Assembly: GCF_021278025.1 (NCBI RefSeq)
Contig: NZ_JAIBHJ010000010.1
Span: forward strand, 1 to 53,420
Source: Motilimonas sp. E26
GTDB lineage: Bacteria > Pseudomonadota > Gammaproteobacteria > Enterobacterales > CBDFNC01
Length of the DNA: 53,420 bases
Direction: 5' to 3'
The position numbers and the translations under genes were made by a program. Shown in pieces: positions 7,609-16,259 of this stretch (the first letter of the stretch is position 1; every line of letters starts with the position of its first letter). The notes below the pieces were generated by a model, which worked only from the letters and a program-made list of their open reading frames with translations, was not told where the DNA came from and did not search any database.

Positions 7609-9020
7609 GTGTGGCGAATATCATTAAGAACAGCGGCATCGCTTTTGGTACTAGCGGGGCGCGCGGGTTGGTGGTGGATTTTACTCCCGAGGTGTGCGCA
7701 GCATTTACCTTGGCTTTTATTGAGATAATGAGAGAACGCTTTCGTTTTTCACGAATCGCTATTGCTGTTGATAATCGCCCGAGCAGCCCTGAAATGGCAC
7801 AGGCTTGTATTGCTGGCGTTCGAGCTGCAGGATTAGAGGTGGATTTTTATGGCGTGCTGCCAACGCCAGCGCTGGCGGTAACTTCAATGGCCGATGGCGT
7901 ACCTGCGATTATGGTAACGGGCAGTCATATTCCTTTTGATCGCAATGGTTTAAAGTTTTATCGTCCTGATGGTGAAATCACTAAGATAGACGAGCTGGCA
8001 ATTTTAAGTGCGCAAAGTGAGCTGGCAGCGCTGGATTTAAGTGGCTTGCCACAAGCTTCGGCTCGTGCCGCTGATGCTTATATGGCGCGCTATCTTGATA
8101 TTTTCCCCACTGATTTATTAGCTGGTAAACGCATTGGTATTTATGAGCATTCTAGCTCTGGTCGTGATCTTTATGGCGATTTGTTTACACAGTTTGGCGC
8201 AGAGGTGATTAGCCTTGGCCGCAGTGACAGCTTTGTGCCCATTGATACCGAAGCGGTGGGCTTGGCTGACATAGAACAAGCGCAAGATTGGCAGCGTGAA
8301 TTTGAGTTAGATGCGCTGTTTTCTACCGACGGTGATGGCGATAGGCCGCTGTTATCTGATGAAACGGGCACTTATTTACGCGGTGATATTTTATGTTTAC
8401 TGGCCGCGCAGTATTTAAAAATTGATGCGTTAGCGGTGCCGGTAAGTTGTAATTCTGCCATCGAAGCCTGTGGCGAGTTTAAGTATGTAGCGCGTACGCA
8501 AATTGGCTCACCTTATGTGATTGCAGAGTTTATATTGTTGCAAAGTCAGTTTGGCCGAATTGCGGGTTTTGAAGCCAATGGCGGTTTTTTATTGGGCTCG
8601 GACATTGAGGTGAATAGCGCTGCGCTGAGTGCGTTGCCAACGCGCGATGCGGTGTTACCTGTGTTGGCGGTGCTGGCAATGGCTGAGAAAGGGGGAATTT
8701 CAGATTTAGTGGAGCAGTTGCCAGAGATTTATACCGCGAGTGACCGTATTCAAAACTTCCCCCGAGAAAAAAGTTTGGCGATTATTGAGCGAGGATTGGC
8801 CGAGCCAAAGTCGCTGTTAGCTAGTTTAGGTCTAGGCGAGTTTGATGCCGAGAGTGTTGATACCACCGATGGCCTGCGCATGACATTGAGCAATGGTGAA
8901 GTGGTGCATTTGCGTCCTTCGGGTAACGCGCCCGAGCTGCGTTGTTATGCCGAGGCGAGTTCATCTGTTCGCGCGATGCAGTTGGTGATACAAAGTTTAG
9001 GCGCGCTTAATCAGGCTTGA
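7605..9020 (+). CDS. manB: Phosphomannomutase
   Basis: 471 residues of the alpha-D-phosphohexomutase family, converting mannose-6-phosphate to mannose-1-phosphate for ManC. The catalytic serine loop is TGSHIP (Ser107; many relatives have TASHNP). The metal loop DGDGDRP starts at 242. The sugar loop region is GFEANGGF, and the phosphate-binding loop near the end is [16 protein letters not shown]. It forms an operon with manC through an ATGA overlap. The Ile-Pro ending of the serine loop and the short overall length fit the CpsG-like subgroup used in polysaccharide loci. Phosphoglucomutase activity cannot be excluded from sequence. Confidence 0.88.
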   Translation: MSVANIIKNSGIAFGTSGARGLVVDFTPEVCAAFTLAFIEIMRERFRFSRIAIAVDNRPSSPEMAQACIAGVRAAGLEVDFYGVLPTPALAVTSMADGVPAIMVTGSHIPFDRNGLKFYRPDGEITKIDELAILSAQSELAALDLSGLPQASARAADAYMARYLDIFPTDLLAGKRIGIYEHSSSGRDLYGDLFTQFGAEVISLGRSDSFVPIDTEAVGLADIEQAQDWQREFELDALFSTDGDGDRPLLSDETGTYLRGDILCLLAAQYLKIDALAVPVSCNSAIEACGEFKYVARTQIGSPYVIAEFILLQSQFGRIAGFEANGGFLLGSDIEVNSAALSALPTRDAVLPVLAVLAMAEKGGISDLVEQLPEIYTASDRIQNFPREKSLAIIERGLAEPKSLLASLGLGEFDAESVDTTDGLRMTLSNGEVVHLRPSGNAPELRCYAEASSSVRAMQLVIQSLGALNQA

Positions 9021-9045
9021 TGAATCGATCCATGACTGGGGAATC

Positions 9046-9345
9046 TTACAGGTGAGTAACACGCTTTTGTGGGAGATATTTATATCGCGAATGAAGAGGG
9101 CGCTGTTTTTCGCGGAATGAATTCCGCTCCCACGTGGGAGTAACGTGCTTTTGTTGGGACATATCGCTCATCATATGGGCGCTGTTTTTCGCGGAATGAA
9201 TTCCGCTCCTACGTGTGGGGAACACGCTTTTTGTTGGGGGCATATCGTTCAACAGGTGGGCGCTGTTTTTCGCGGAATAAATTCCGCTCCTACGTGGGGG
9301 TAACACGCTTTTGTAGGAGCAGAATTTATTCTGCGAAGCATGCTT
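9046..9345. repeat. Tandem array of about 80-bp units built on REP palindromes
   Basis: Three units start about 79 and 81 bp apart. Each contains GGGCGCTGTTTTTCGCGGAA followed by the palindrome core GGAATnAATTCC and GCTCCTACGTG. Minus-oriented REP palindromes are at 9109-9133, 9188-9212 and 9269-9293. A final plus-oriented copy, beginning GTAGGAGCAGAATTTATTC, is at 9312-9336. The spacers (TAACACGCTTTTGT, CATATCG) are repeated too. The array fills the gap between manB and the beta-CASP gene and could act as a transcript-end or mRNA-stability structure. The same palindrome occurs at 13.96, 14.0, 14.5-14.7, 25.0 and 43.1 kb. Confidence 0.9.
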
Positions 9346-9370
9346 TGATACATAGATATATGGAGATTGA

Positions 9371-10756
9371 ATGGATATAAAACATTGGGGCGCGGTTGAT
9401 GGTGTCACAGGCTCTTGTCATCAGTTGATACTAAATGAACATAACAGCATTTTAATTGATTGCGGTTTGTTTCAAGGGGCTGAAACAGCCGGTAAAGCAG
9501 GCGCTGAGTCGTTGGCTATTGAGTTTGACCTCTCAACAGTTAAAGCCCTTGTTGTTACCCATTGCCATATTGATCACGTTGGCCGCATTCCATATTTATT
9601 AGCCGCTGGCTTTAATGGCCCCATTTATGCTACCCAAGCTACGGTGGCGATGTTGCCGATGATTTTGCGCGATGCCCTTAAGCTTGGTGTCACACAAGAT
9701 CAGCGTTTAATCGATGCTTGTATTCGCAAGCTGAAAAGCCAGATGATTGCGGTGGACTATAAAGTTTGGCAACGTTTACCGGTTGATGGTTTGGCTAAGG
9801 TGAAGTTTAAGCCAGCTGGGCATATTTTAGGCTCGGCCTATTTAGAGTTTGATTGTGGTAAAGGGAAGCGCGTGGTGTTCTCCGGTGATTTAGGTGCGCC
9901 TTACACGCCATTGCTCGCCGCACCGAAAAGTCCTTATCAAGCCGATGTATTAGTAATTGAAAGTACCTATGGCGATCATTGCCATCAAGGACGTAAAGCG
10001 CGCTCTGCTTTATTGAAAACCACCATTGAAAAAGCAGTGGCAGATAACGGTGTGGTGTTGATCCCTGCTTTTAGTATTGGTCGCACTCAAGAGCTGTTAT
10101 ATGAGCTTGAGTCTATCGCTTATGCTGAATCGAAAAAGAACCCCGCGGCCATGTGGGCCAATTTAGAGGTGATTATCGACTCGCCAATGGCGGCAGGCTT
10201 TACGGATTTTTATTGTGAGTTTAGCGAGCTGTGGGATGCCGAAGCGCGCCGGAAAACCCAATCTGGTCGTCATCCACTCGACTTTGAAACGTTATATACA
10301 GTTAGTAGCCATAAAGAGCACATCCAAGTGCTCAATTATCTTGCCAAACGCAATAAGCCTGCGGTGGTGATTGCTGCCAGTGGCATGTGTAGCGGTGGTC
10401 GTATCGTGAGTTATTTAGAGCAGTTTTTACCCGATGAAAAAGCCGATGTGTTGTTTGTCGGTTATCAAGCCCGTGGCAGTTTAGGGCGTGATATTCAACA
10501 ATATGGTCCAACGGGCGGTTACGTATTTATTGACGATAAACGCATTGATATTAAAGCTGGCGTACACACTTTAAGTGGTTATTCAGCCCACGCCGATCAA
10601 AAAGATTTGCTGAACTTTGTGAAACGGATGCGCAAGCCGCCAAAGCTAATCAAAATTGTGCATGGTGACGAAGAGGCGAAAGCAGAGCTTGCACGTTTGT
10701 ATCGTGATTTACTGCCTGAGTGTGATGTGGTGATTGCTGGTTATGGCCTTGAGTGA
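9371..10756 (+). CDS. MBL-fold / beta-CASP ribonuclease-like protein
   Basis: 461 residues. The metallo-beta-lactamase fold carries TxHxHxDH as THCHIDHVGR, with His64, His66, Asp68 and His69 as metal ligands. FSGDLG at about 174 is the later Asp motif. ESTYGDHCH begins the beta-CASP part, and IPAFSIGRTQELLYEL, ASGMCSGGRI and HTLSGYSAHADQ supply its motifs. The family includes CPSF73-like and RNase J-like exo/endonucleases acting on RNA. This bacterial stand-alone type is usually called RNA-processing exonuclease, with no proven target here. GGAG five bases before ATG fixes the start. It stands alone between the REP array and a terminator. Confidence 0.85.
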   Translation: MDIKHWGAVDGVTGSCHQLILNEHNSILIDCGLFQGAETAGKAGAESLAIEFDLSTVKALVVTHCHIDHVGRIPYLLAAGFNGPIYATQATVAMLPMILRDALKLGVTQDQRLIDACIRKLKSQMIAVDYKVWQRLPVDGLAKVKFKPAGHILGSAYLEFDCGKGKRVVFSGDLGAPYTPLLAAPKSPYQADVLVIESTYGDHCHQGRKARSALLKTTIEKAVADNGVVLIPAFSIGRTQELLYELESIAYAESKKNPAAMWANLEVIIDSPMAAGFTDFYCEFSELWDAEARRKTQSGRHPLDFETLYTVSSHKEHIQVLNYLAKRNKPAVVIAASGMCSGGRIVSYLEQFLPDEKADVLFVGYQARGSLGRDIQQYGPTGGYVFIDDKRIDIKAGVHTLSGYSAHADQKDLLNFVKRMRKPPKLIKIVHGDEEAKAELARLYRDLLPECDVVIAGYGLE

Positions 10757-10779
10757 TACAAGTAGCTAGCCGAACATAA

Positions 10780-10807
10780 TGCGATTGAGCGCAAAGGCTC
10801 AATCGCA
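10780..10807. terminator. Bidirectional hairpin between convergent genes
   Basis: TGCGATTGAGC (10780-10790), loop GCAAAG, GCTCAATCGCA (10797-10807) is a perfect 11-bp stem between the stops of the beta-CASP gene and the small lipoprotein gene. The T-runs are weak on both sides. Its position and strength support shared transcript ends. Confidence 0.7.
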
Positions 10808-10813
10808 GCATCA

Positions 10814-11188
10814 TTATTCTTCTTCGTTAGCGTCTTCCAATAACCATTGGGCTAGCTCGGTTTTCTTTTGTTTGATCACGTCATTCACTTGCTGCTCAAG
10901 ATCTTCAGCGTTGATGTCCTGTACTGCGGCCAGTGGCTCACCAATGGTTTGCTCAACCACGCCGTCAATATGCTCAAGGGCAGCTTGCTTGCCTTCTTCA
11001 ATTGAGTTGACGCCTAGCTCTTTTTTCGCTTCGAGTAATTCGTCAACGTTAATGCCTGTACTTTCTTCTAATAAGCTTTTACTCGCCGCTTTGGCTTCTT
11101 TTTTTGTTTCTTCATACGCTTCTGAGATTGGCCCACATCCCGCTAATAAGGTGAAAGAAAAGGCAGCTATGATAGGTAATGCTTTCAT
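10814..11188 (-). CDS. Small lipoprotein, acidic and helical
   Basis: 124 residues. The signal peptide ends in the lipobox LAGC (Cys18), followed by G-P, not Asp, so outer-membrane sorting is expected. The rest is charged, Glu/Lys/Ala-rich and likely mostly helical (SEAYEETKKEAKAASKSLLEE, then two further helical blocks). No family recognised. The start has AGAAGGACC about six bases upstream. A single-gene unit, convergent with the beta-CASP gene. Confidence 0.7.
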   Translation of the reverse strand: MKALPIIAAFSFTLLAGCGPISEAYEETKKEAKAASKSLLEESTGINVDELLEAKKELGVNSIEEGKQAALEHIDGVVEQTIGEPLAAVQDINAEDLEQQVNDVIKQKKTELAQWLLEDANEEE

Positions 11189-11326
11189 ATTATGGGTCCT
11201 TCTAATTAAGAATGTGTGACATAAAATGTCATGATGACTATACCTAATATTTATTAATTAGCTACAGAATATCGAGACTTGATAGCTTAATTTTTTATCA
11301 ACTTGGCTTGCAATCAGGTGATGAAT

Positions 11327-11355
11327 TTGAAGCCATGACAGTGGAGCGCTATAAT
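11327..11355 (+). promoter_or_regulatory. Sigma-70 promoter for dusA
   Basis: TTGAAG (11327-11332), 17-base spacer, TATAAT (11350-11355), a perfect -10 about 80 bases before the dusA start. Read directly; not tested. Confidence 0.65.
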
Positions 11356-11433
11356 CGGCGCTGTTTTTAAATGCGCCGCTAACTCATCGTGCGTTATATT
11401 TCCATCCTATTGTTATTTAAGGAATATGTAGTC

Positions 11434-12426
11434 ATGTCGCACAATGTGTCGCACCTTCAGCGTTTCTCCGTTGCTCCGATGTTAGATTGGACGGACCGTC
11501 ATTGTCGCTACTTTCATCGCTTGATGTCACAGCACACTTTGCTTTATACCGAAATGGTGACAACGGGCGCGATCTTGTTTGGTAAGGGCGATTACTTGGC
11601 ATTTAACGAAGAAGAGCAACCCGTTTCATTGCAGCTCGGAGGTAGTGATCCGAAGGCGTTAGCTGAGTGCGCAAAAATTGCCCAGCAACGTGGTTATAAT
11701 GAAATTAATTTGAATGTAGGTTGCCCCTCAGATCGGGTGCAAAGCGGTCGTTTTGGTGCGTGCTTAATGGCTGAGCCAGCGCTGGTGGCTGATGCCGTTA
11801 AAGCGATGCAAGACGCCTGTGATTTACCTGTTACGGTGAAAACACGCATTGGTATTGACGAACAAGATAGCTATGCCTTTTTAACCACGTTTATTGATCA
11901 AGTGGCGCAGGCTGGCTGTGATACTTTCATTGTGCATGCGCGCAAGGCATGGTTGAGCGGCTTAAGTCCAAAAGAAAATCGCGATATTCCGCCGCTGGAT
12001 TACGAGCGTGTGTATCAGCTTAAACAGGATTTTCCTGAGCTGGTGATTGCCATTAACGGTGGCATAAAAACCTATGAGCAATGTGATGAGCATTTACAGC
12101 ATTTAGATGGGGTGATGTTAGGCCGTGAAGTGTATAGCAATCCTTATTTGTTGGCTGAGGTTGACCGACGTTATTTTGGTTCGACGCGCCCTGTGCTGAG
12201 CCGCGTCGAAGTGATTGAAGCGATGTTTCCGTATGTTGAAAAGCATTTGGCATCGGGGGCTAAGCTGTCTCACGTTACGCGCCACATGTTGGGCATGTTT
12301 CAAGGTTTGCCCAATGGCCGTGCTTATCGCCGTCATTTAAGTGAGCTGTCACCGCGGGGGGATGCGACGTTAAAAGTGCTAGAAGATGCGCTAAAATTGG
12401 TGACGGAGTTTAGACCTGCAGAATAA
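11434..12426 (+). CDS. dusA: tRNA-dihydrouridine synthase A
   Basis: 330 residues. This FMN enzyme reduces uridines 20/20a in the D-loop of tRNA. The TIM barrel opens with the flavin motif [34 protein letters not shown] contains the catalytic cysteine (about residue 110). [23 protein letters not shown] and the C-terminal [20 protein letters not shown] are DusA-type motifs that separate it from DusB/C. I chose ATG 11434 (AAGGA about ten bases upstream), which matches family length; an upstream ATG at 11389 would add 15 hydrophobic residues foreign to the family. Confidence 0.92.
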   Translation: MSHNVSHLQRFSVAPMLDWTDRHCRYFHRLMSQHTLLYTEMVTTGAILFGKGDYLAFNEEEQPVSLQLGGSDPKALAECAKIAQQRGYNEINLNVGCPSDRVQSGRFGACLMAEPALVADAVKAMQDACDLPVTVKTRIGIDEQDSYAFLTTFIDQVAQAGCDTFIVHARKAWLSGLSPKENRDIPPLDYERVYQLKQDFPELVIAINGGIKTYEQCDEHLQHLDGVMLGREVYSNPYLLAEVDRRYFGSTRPVLSRVEVIEAMFPYVEKHLASGAKLSHVTRHMLGMFQGLPNGRAYRRHLSELSPRGDATLKVLEDALKLVTEFRPAE

Positions 12427-12707
12427 ATGTGAATAACAAAGTGCTTGTTTAGATTATTTTTGAACAAGCGCTTGCTGTAAAAGTAAGGTCTTTTGTTTTT
12501 AATAATTAAGGTCAAGTTGTTAGTGGTTGTTTTTATTTCCTTTCTATTTATTGCTACGACTTTGGTTGTAATGCTGAGCGCTGTTGGCTTTTCTTCCGAT
12601 ATTCAATATAACGTTTTCAACTAAATACATGGTTTTTGCTTCTACGACTTTAGTCTAATATGTCGCTACTTTTTAATAACAGCGACGTGTTTTAAGTGGG
12701 TAGTAAA
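12427..12707. other. Intergenic region after dusA
   Basis: No clear gene. GCTTGTT (12443-12449) can pair with AACAAGC (12463-12469), but no T-run follows, so it is at best a weak transcript end. The word CTACGACTTT occurs at about 12554 and again at about 12642, 88 bases apart, in otherwise unlike AT-rich sequence. Confidence 0.4.
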
Positions 12708-12839
12708 ATGGCCAAATTAGCCTTAGTTAGAGTGATGTTTGGGTTAACAACGTTATTAGGTTTTCATGTTAGTGCTTTGTACTTTTTTTTGGCGCTGCTT
12801 ATTTACTGCACCCATCACCGTGAAGTGTTTGGCTGGTAG
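12708..12839 (+). CDS. Small single-span membrane protein, possible
   Basis: 43 residues starting MAKLALVRVMFGL, with one long hydrophobic stretch (about 4-34) and a polar end THHREVFGW. The hydrophobic pattern recalls the membrane part of PspC-like proteins, but it is too short to assign. The ribosome-binding site is weak (AGTGGG about eight bases before ATG). It lies between dusA and the DUF4136-like lipoprotein on the same strand. It could be a real small protein or chance. Confidence 0.4.
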   Translation: MAKLALVRVMFGLTTLLGFHVSALYFFLALLIYCTHHREVFGW

Positions 12840-12937
12840 GGTAGGTCTGTCTCACGCTTTTCGGCTTTAATTTTAAGCATCTCGTGTTATATTCTTTTTA
12901 GATTTATGCGGTTAGCGTATTTAAAAAGGATAAGTGT

Positions 12938-13528
12938 GTGTTGAGAAAAATTTCAAGTTATTTATTACTCCCCGTACTTGTAGTGCTGTCTGCTTGCTCT
13001 AAAGATGAGCCGGTGACAGAGCAAGCTGTCGAGAAACCGATGCAGCGCACTACGATAGTAAGCGATGCAACACCTGGTCAAACTATTCCTGCGTCTAAAA
13101 CTTACACTTTTGTTGACGCGGTGAATGTGGTGATTGAAGACTCCCGCTTGGATAGCACAGCTGTGCAAGGTGAGCTTCGCAATGCGATAGCTTCGGTAAT
13201 GCAGGCAAAGGGCTATGGCTATGAGCCTGATGTGACGAAAGCTGATTTGGTTATGGGCTTTTTGTTCTCTCTTGAATCTGGGTTACCGGACGCTGAGTTG
13301 ATTAAAATATTTGGTTTGTCGCCAGGACTAATGAGTATTAACAGTGATGGCCGTTATGAGAAAGCGACGCTAGTGCTCGGCGCGATGTCTAGTGACACCA
13401 AGCAAGTTTATTGGAAAACCATGTTGCAGGGTTTTGCTGATTTTGAACGACCACGTGATGAGGCGACGAAACGCGCTGATCGTCTAGTGGGTGAAATGCT
13501 GGCTAATATTCCAACGGCGGAGCAATAA
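12938..13528 (+). CDS. Lipoprotein, DUF4136-like
   Basis: 196 residues. GTG start with AAGGA eight bases upstream. The lipobox LSAC gives a lipidated Cys20, followed by Ser-Lys. After a low-complexity linker, KTYTFVDAVNVVIEDSRLDS and VQGELRNAIASVMQAKGYGYEP, with KADLVMGFLFS, resemble the DUF4136 fold of envelope lipoproteins. The end has KRADRLVGEMLANIP. Function unknown. The next gene starts one base after its stop, so the two form an operon. Confidence 0.7.
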   Translation: MLRKISSYLLLPVLVVLSACSKDEPVTEQAVEKPMQRTTIVSDATPGQTIPASKTYTFVDAVNVVIEDSRLDSTAVQGELRNAIASVMQAKGYGYEPDVTKADLVMGFLFSLESGLPDAELIKIFGLSPGLMSINSDGRYEKATLVLGAMSSDTKQVYWKTMLQGFADFERPRDEATKRADRLVGEMLANIPTAEQ

Positions 13529-13529
13529 T

Positions 13530-13925
13530 ATGCGTGGTGCAGGTGGCAGTGAAGGTGGCGTTGGCCAGTTTTTTATTGGTTTGATTATGATGGTTGCTGG
13601 TGGCTATTTGTTACTTAATGCCATTATGGTGACTAATCATTTTCATATGGGTTATAGCTTATACCGAGTTGGCGGGTTTTCATTAACCAGCGGCATGGTC
13701 ATGGTGCCTTTTATTTTTGGTGTTGGCTTGGTGTTTTATAACAGCCGAAATATTTTAGGCTGGATTTTGGCTATTGGCGCGTTAGTGATGCTGATATTCG
13801 GCGTGATCACGTCCATTAATTTTCAATTACGTCATATGTCAGCATTCGATTTAATTGTGATTTTGGTGTTGTTGGTTGGTGGTATCGGGTTGTTTTTACG
13901 CTCGTTAAGAAATTTGAGTAGTTAG
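13530..13925 (+). CDS. Small integral membrane protein
   Basis: 131 residues from ATG 13530, which has GGAG seven bases upstream inside the end of the lipoprotein gene. A Gly-rich N-terminus (MRGAGGSEGGVGQ) precedes four predicted membrane spans (about 10-30, 45-65, 70-90 and 105-125). No family recognised. Its one-base spacing from the lipoprotein gene suggests coupled production and perhaps a shared envelope role. Translation from 13491 would overlap the previous gene and lacks a site. Confidence 0.65.
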   Translation: MRGAGGSEGGVGQFFIGLIMMVAGGYLLLNAIMVTNHFHMGYSLYRVGGFSLTSGMVMVPFIFGVGLVFYNSRNILGWILAIGALVMLIFGVITSINFQLRHMSAFDLIVILVLLVGGIGLFLRSLRNLSS

Positions 13926-13959
13926 GCTTTAATATCACATCACGTTTATTTTTGGTTAA

Positions 13960-14026
13960 TTCGCCGAGCAAGCTCAGCTCCTACGTGAACGATTTTATCG
14001 AGTAGGAGCAGAACTTGTTCTGCGAA
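13960..14026. repeat. Inverted REP pair upstream of the RAYT gene
   Basis: A minus-oriented palindrome (13960-13984, core GAGCAAGCTC, ending CTCCTAC) and a plus-oriented one (14002-14026, GTAGGAGCAGAACTTGTTC and on) face each other across 17 bases. The outer GTAG/CTAC tetranucleotides match the sequence that RAYT transposases recognise beside REP hairpins. Confidence 0.88.
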
Positions 14027-14076
14027 CAAGGACAGTTTAACTATAATTAGAAGATGATTACTGTCGCGATATTGCT

Positions 14077-14532
14077 ATGAATTATCATGCTAACCATCTG
14101 CGCTTTGGTCGCGTTTCACAAGCAAACCAAGCATATTCTCTTACATCAACCACGTTTCAGCGTCGGCCTATTTTTCATTCGTTTAGCTCTGCGAGGTTGT
14201 TGATAAATTCAATGGCGAAAGCCGATCATGAACGATTGTGTTCAACGTTAGCTTTTGTTGTCATGCCTGACCATTTTCACTGGGTTATTCAGTTGGCTGA
14301 TTTAAGCACACTTAGTCAGTTAGTTGGTAGGGTGAAGCGGGAAATTAGCTATCTTTTGCATCAGCGAGGCTTATGCAGGGGAAGTATTTGGCAGCATGGG
14401 TTTTACGATCACGCGATTCGCAATGAGAATGATCTTTTACCAATTTGTCGATATGTGGTGGCGAATCCACTTCGCGCAGGGCTGGTTAAGAGTGTGAAGG
14501 ATTATCCATATTGGGATTGCGTTTATTTGTAG
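14077..14532 (+). CDS. REP-associated tyrosine transposase (RAYT)
   Basis: 151 residues, the size of compact RAYTs. The Y1/HUH fold shows the metal-binding pair in MPDHFHWVIQL (His66, His68) and the probable catalytic tyrosine Tyr126 in CRYVVANPLRAGLV. GSIWQHGFYDHAIRNENDL is the family signature between them. RAYTs nick single-stranded REP hairpins next to GTAG and are thought to have spread REP repeats. REP palindromes lie directly on both sides of the gene (13960-14026 and 14538-14669), so this is a complete REPtron. A TATAAT at 14042-14047 could be its promoter. Confidence 0.9.
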   Translation: MNYHANHLRFGRVSQANQAYSLTSTTFQRRPIFHSFSSARLLINSMAKADHERLCSTLAFVVMPDHFHWVIQLADLSTLSQLVGRVKREISYLLHQRGLCRGSIWQHGFYDHAIRNENDLLPICRYVVANPLRAGLVKSVKDYPYWDCVYL

Positions 14533-14537
14533 GTTTG

Positions 14538-14669
14538 TTCGTCGAGCGAGCTCGGCTCCTACGTGGGAGGTGTTAACGACTATGGATTTAATTTGTGGTG
14601 AATTCGCCGAGCAAGCTCGACTCCTACGTGAACTATTTTATCGCGTAGGAGCAGAACTTGTTCTGCGAA
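14538..14669. repeat. REP cluster downstream of the RAYT gene
   Basis: Three palindromes: 14538-14562 and 14603-14627 in minus orientation (cores GAGCGAGCTC and GAGCAAGCTC), and 14645-14669 in plus orientation (GTAGGAGCAGAACTTGTTC and on). The pair 14603-14669 nearly repeats the upstream pair 13960-14026, including the spacer GTGAAC-ATTTTATCG, so RAYT sits between direct copies of one bipartite unit. Confidence 0.88.
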
Positions 14670-14705
14670 TGGTCTCTAGTAATGATTTAAATAGCGTTAT
14701 TTCAA

Positions 14706-15119
14706 TTATAAGGCTTTACACCACTTTCCATTTTGCTCTTCATATCCCATTGCTACTAAAAAGCCACTAAAGGGTTGCTCTTGTTCATTTAGGGTTGTCA
14801 CTATTGTGGTCGCTCCCTGCGCTTTGGCGATTAATTCTAATTGGGTTAATAAATACTTGCCGACACCGCGTCGTCGGGTTAAATCTCTAACCGTGAAATG
14901 GCTTAAATTTGCGGTGCTTCCCACTATATTCAGCAATGCAGCTGCGATATGGCGTTCATTGAACATGGCGACATATAGGCTTGGTTGCTGTTGTTCAATT
15001 AATGAATTTAGTGCGGCATCCGTGAGCTGGTTTTGCGGCCAAACAGAGGCGTAAATTTTTTTTAAATCAATCAGTAATTGAGACTCGACTTGCTGCGGAT
15101 GAAAAACGCTTAAGCGCAT
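14706..15119 (-). CDS. panM: PanZ/PanM-like GNAT acetyltransferase
   Basis: 137 residues. A compact GNAT fold with the acetyl-CoA loop VRDLTRRRGVGKYLL (about 78-92), almost the same as in enterobacterial PanZ/PanM. IDLKKIY, SLYVAMFNERHIAAALLN and the end VAMGYEEQNGKW also fit. PanZ binds acetyl-CoA and promotes maturation of aspartate decarboxylase PanD, linking pantothenate synthesis to CoA level. The assignment is by motif memory; a general GNAT acetylase is the alternative. AGGAG lies six bases before the ATG. Confidence 0.65.
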   Translation of the reverse strand: MRLSVFHPQQVESQLLIDLKKIYASVWPQNQLTDAALNSLIEQQQPSLYVAMFNERHIAAALLNIVGSTANLSHFTVRDLTRRRGVGKYLLTQLELIAKAQGATTIVTTLNEQEQPFSGFLVAMGYEEQNGKWCKAL

Positions 15120-15221
15120 GTTGGCTCCTAAGAAATGACAAGCGGTATGCTTATGACGATATGCAGGTTAGAATTGCCCGCTATTATAAAAGGTTCGCTG
15201 GCTAGGACAAAGGGGTTGTTG

Positions 15222-15470
15222 ATGGAATGTCGCTTAGGGTGCGGCGCTTGTTGTATTGCGCCAAGTATTAGTTCCTCTATTCCTGGGATGGAGCAGGGCA
15301 AACCAGCGGGTGTCCGCTGTGTTCAGCTTAATGAGCAGAACTTATGTCGTTTGTTTGGTAAACCTGAGCGTCCCAAGGTATGCGTTGATTTTAAGCCTTG
15401 TGCTTCAGTATGTGGTAGCACTAACCAGCAGGCAATGACCAATATTGATGAGTTAGAAAGGTTGACTTAA
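15222..15470 (+). CDS. YkgJ-family cysteine-cluster protein
   Basis: 82 residues. MECRLGCGACCIAPS begins the conserved CxxxCxxCC-type metal-binding set, continued by CVQL-NLCRLF and PKVCVDFKPCASVCG. The family is thought to bind zinc or an iron-sulphur cluster; its role is unknown. ATG 15222 has AGGGG six bases upstream; the open frame reaches 15135 but that part resembles nothing. The 3' end overlaps the convergent yibQ-like gene by four bases. Confidence 0.8.
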   Translation: MECRLGCGACCIAPSISSSIPGMEQGKPAGVRCVQLNEQNLCRLFGKPERPKVCVDFKPCASVCGSTNQQAMTNIDELERLT

Positions 15471-16258
15471 TTAACCGCGTCACTGCCGTTTTCATTAGCC
15501 GTTTTGGCTATTGCTGCCTCAGCAAGGGGCATGAGTTCAGTAATGTTTACTAAATTAACTGGGGCGATAGGCTGACTAAGCCTTTGCTGTAAAAAGCTTA
15601 ACGTTTCTGGGTAAGGGTGGCCAATAATGACCACATCGCGTCCTGATCTGGCAAGTTTTAAGGCGAGATTAAACTGCTTTTCAATGGCCGCTCGGCTGCG
15701 CAAATTATCTAAAAAAACATGACGACGCAGTACTGGCACGCCTAATGACTGGGCAGTACTTTCGGCTAGGGTATTTTTACTGGTACGGCTATCGAGAAAA
15801 AATAATTCATGATGGCGCAAGGTTTCCATCGTCCAGCGCATTTGTTCGGCCATGGTAGTCAGTTTACTGCCCATGTGATTATTCATGCCTTGAATGAAAG
15901 GCAAAGCGATAATAGCTTGCTCTAGTTTATGTTTTAGCTCTTGCTCACTCATATCTGCGCGCAGCGCTCCAGGGCCAAGCAACTGATTATTGGCCACTGC
16001 TTCCATTGGGATATGCAGTAACATATCTCGGTTTTGTGCCCATGCTTGCTGGCCTATAGTGAGCGCTTGTGGGGTAAAAGGAAGCAGAGAAAAGGCAACT
16101 TCACTCGGTAGCTTAAGGGCTTGAAAGTCATGCTCGCTATTGCCTATATCATCAATGATGATAGCTAGATTGGCGGCATTACAAGGTATTGATAGCATTA
16201 ATAAAAATACGCTCAATAACCGTAATACTACGGTCGCTTTGCGCTGGTGTAAGGGCAT
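15467..16258 (-). CDS. yibQ: Divergent polysaccharide deacetylase family protein (YibQ-like)
   Basis: 263 residues, with a signal peptide (1-29, ending CNAA). ANLAIIIDDIGNSEHD begins the NodB-like fold. LLHIPMEA, GMNNHMGSKLT (about 125-135), FFLDSRTSKNT and VVIIGHPYPETL are the family's conserved patches, carrying a modified His/Asp set. A periplasmic place is expected and the substrate is unknown; peptidoglycan or surface sugar is usually suspected because of its constant linkage to envC. It starts one base after envC ends, so it is the distal gene of a gpmM-envC-yibQ operon. Confidence 0.85.
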   Translation of the reverse strand: MPLHQRKATVVLRLLSVFLLMLSIPCNAANLAIIIDDIGNSEHDFQALKLPSEVAFSLLPFTPQALTIGQQAWAQNRDMLLHIPMEAVANNQLLGPGALRADMSEQELKHKLEQAIIALPFIQGMNNHMGSKLTTMAEQMRWTMETLRHHELFFLDSRTSKNTLAESTAQSLGVPVLRRHVFLDNLRSRAAIEKQFNLALKLARSGRDVVIIGHPYPETLSFLQQRLSQPIAPVNLVNITELMPLAEAAIAKTANENGSDAVN

Positions 16259-16259
16259 A

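Noticed and set aside
9109-9336. Regular repeats that might suggest a CRISPR array
   Set aside because: The spacers are themselves repeated, the units are about 80 bp and built on palindromes, and no cas genes are near.
9046-9408. Minus-strand open frame of 120 codons with repeating RRSGIYSAKNSAH-like blocks
   Set aside because: It lies over the REP tandem array and overlaps the beta-CASP start; the protein repeats come from the 80-bp DNA units and the frame has no ribosome-binding site.
10779-11219. Plus-strand open frame of 146 codons
   Set aside because: Antisense shadow of the small lipoprotein gene; it covers the terminator hairpin, and its serine-rich content is typical of a reverse frame.
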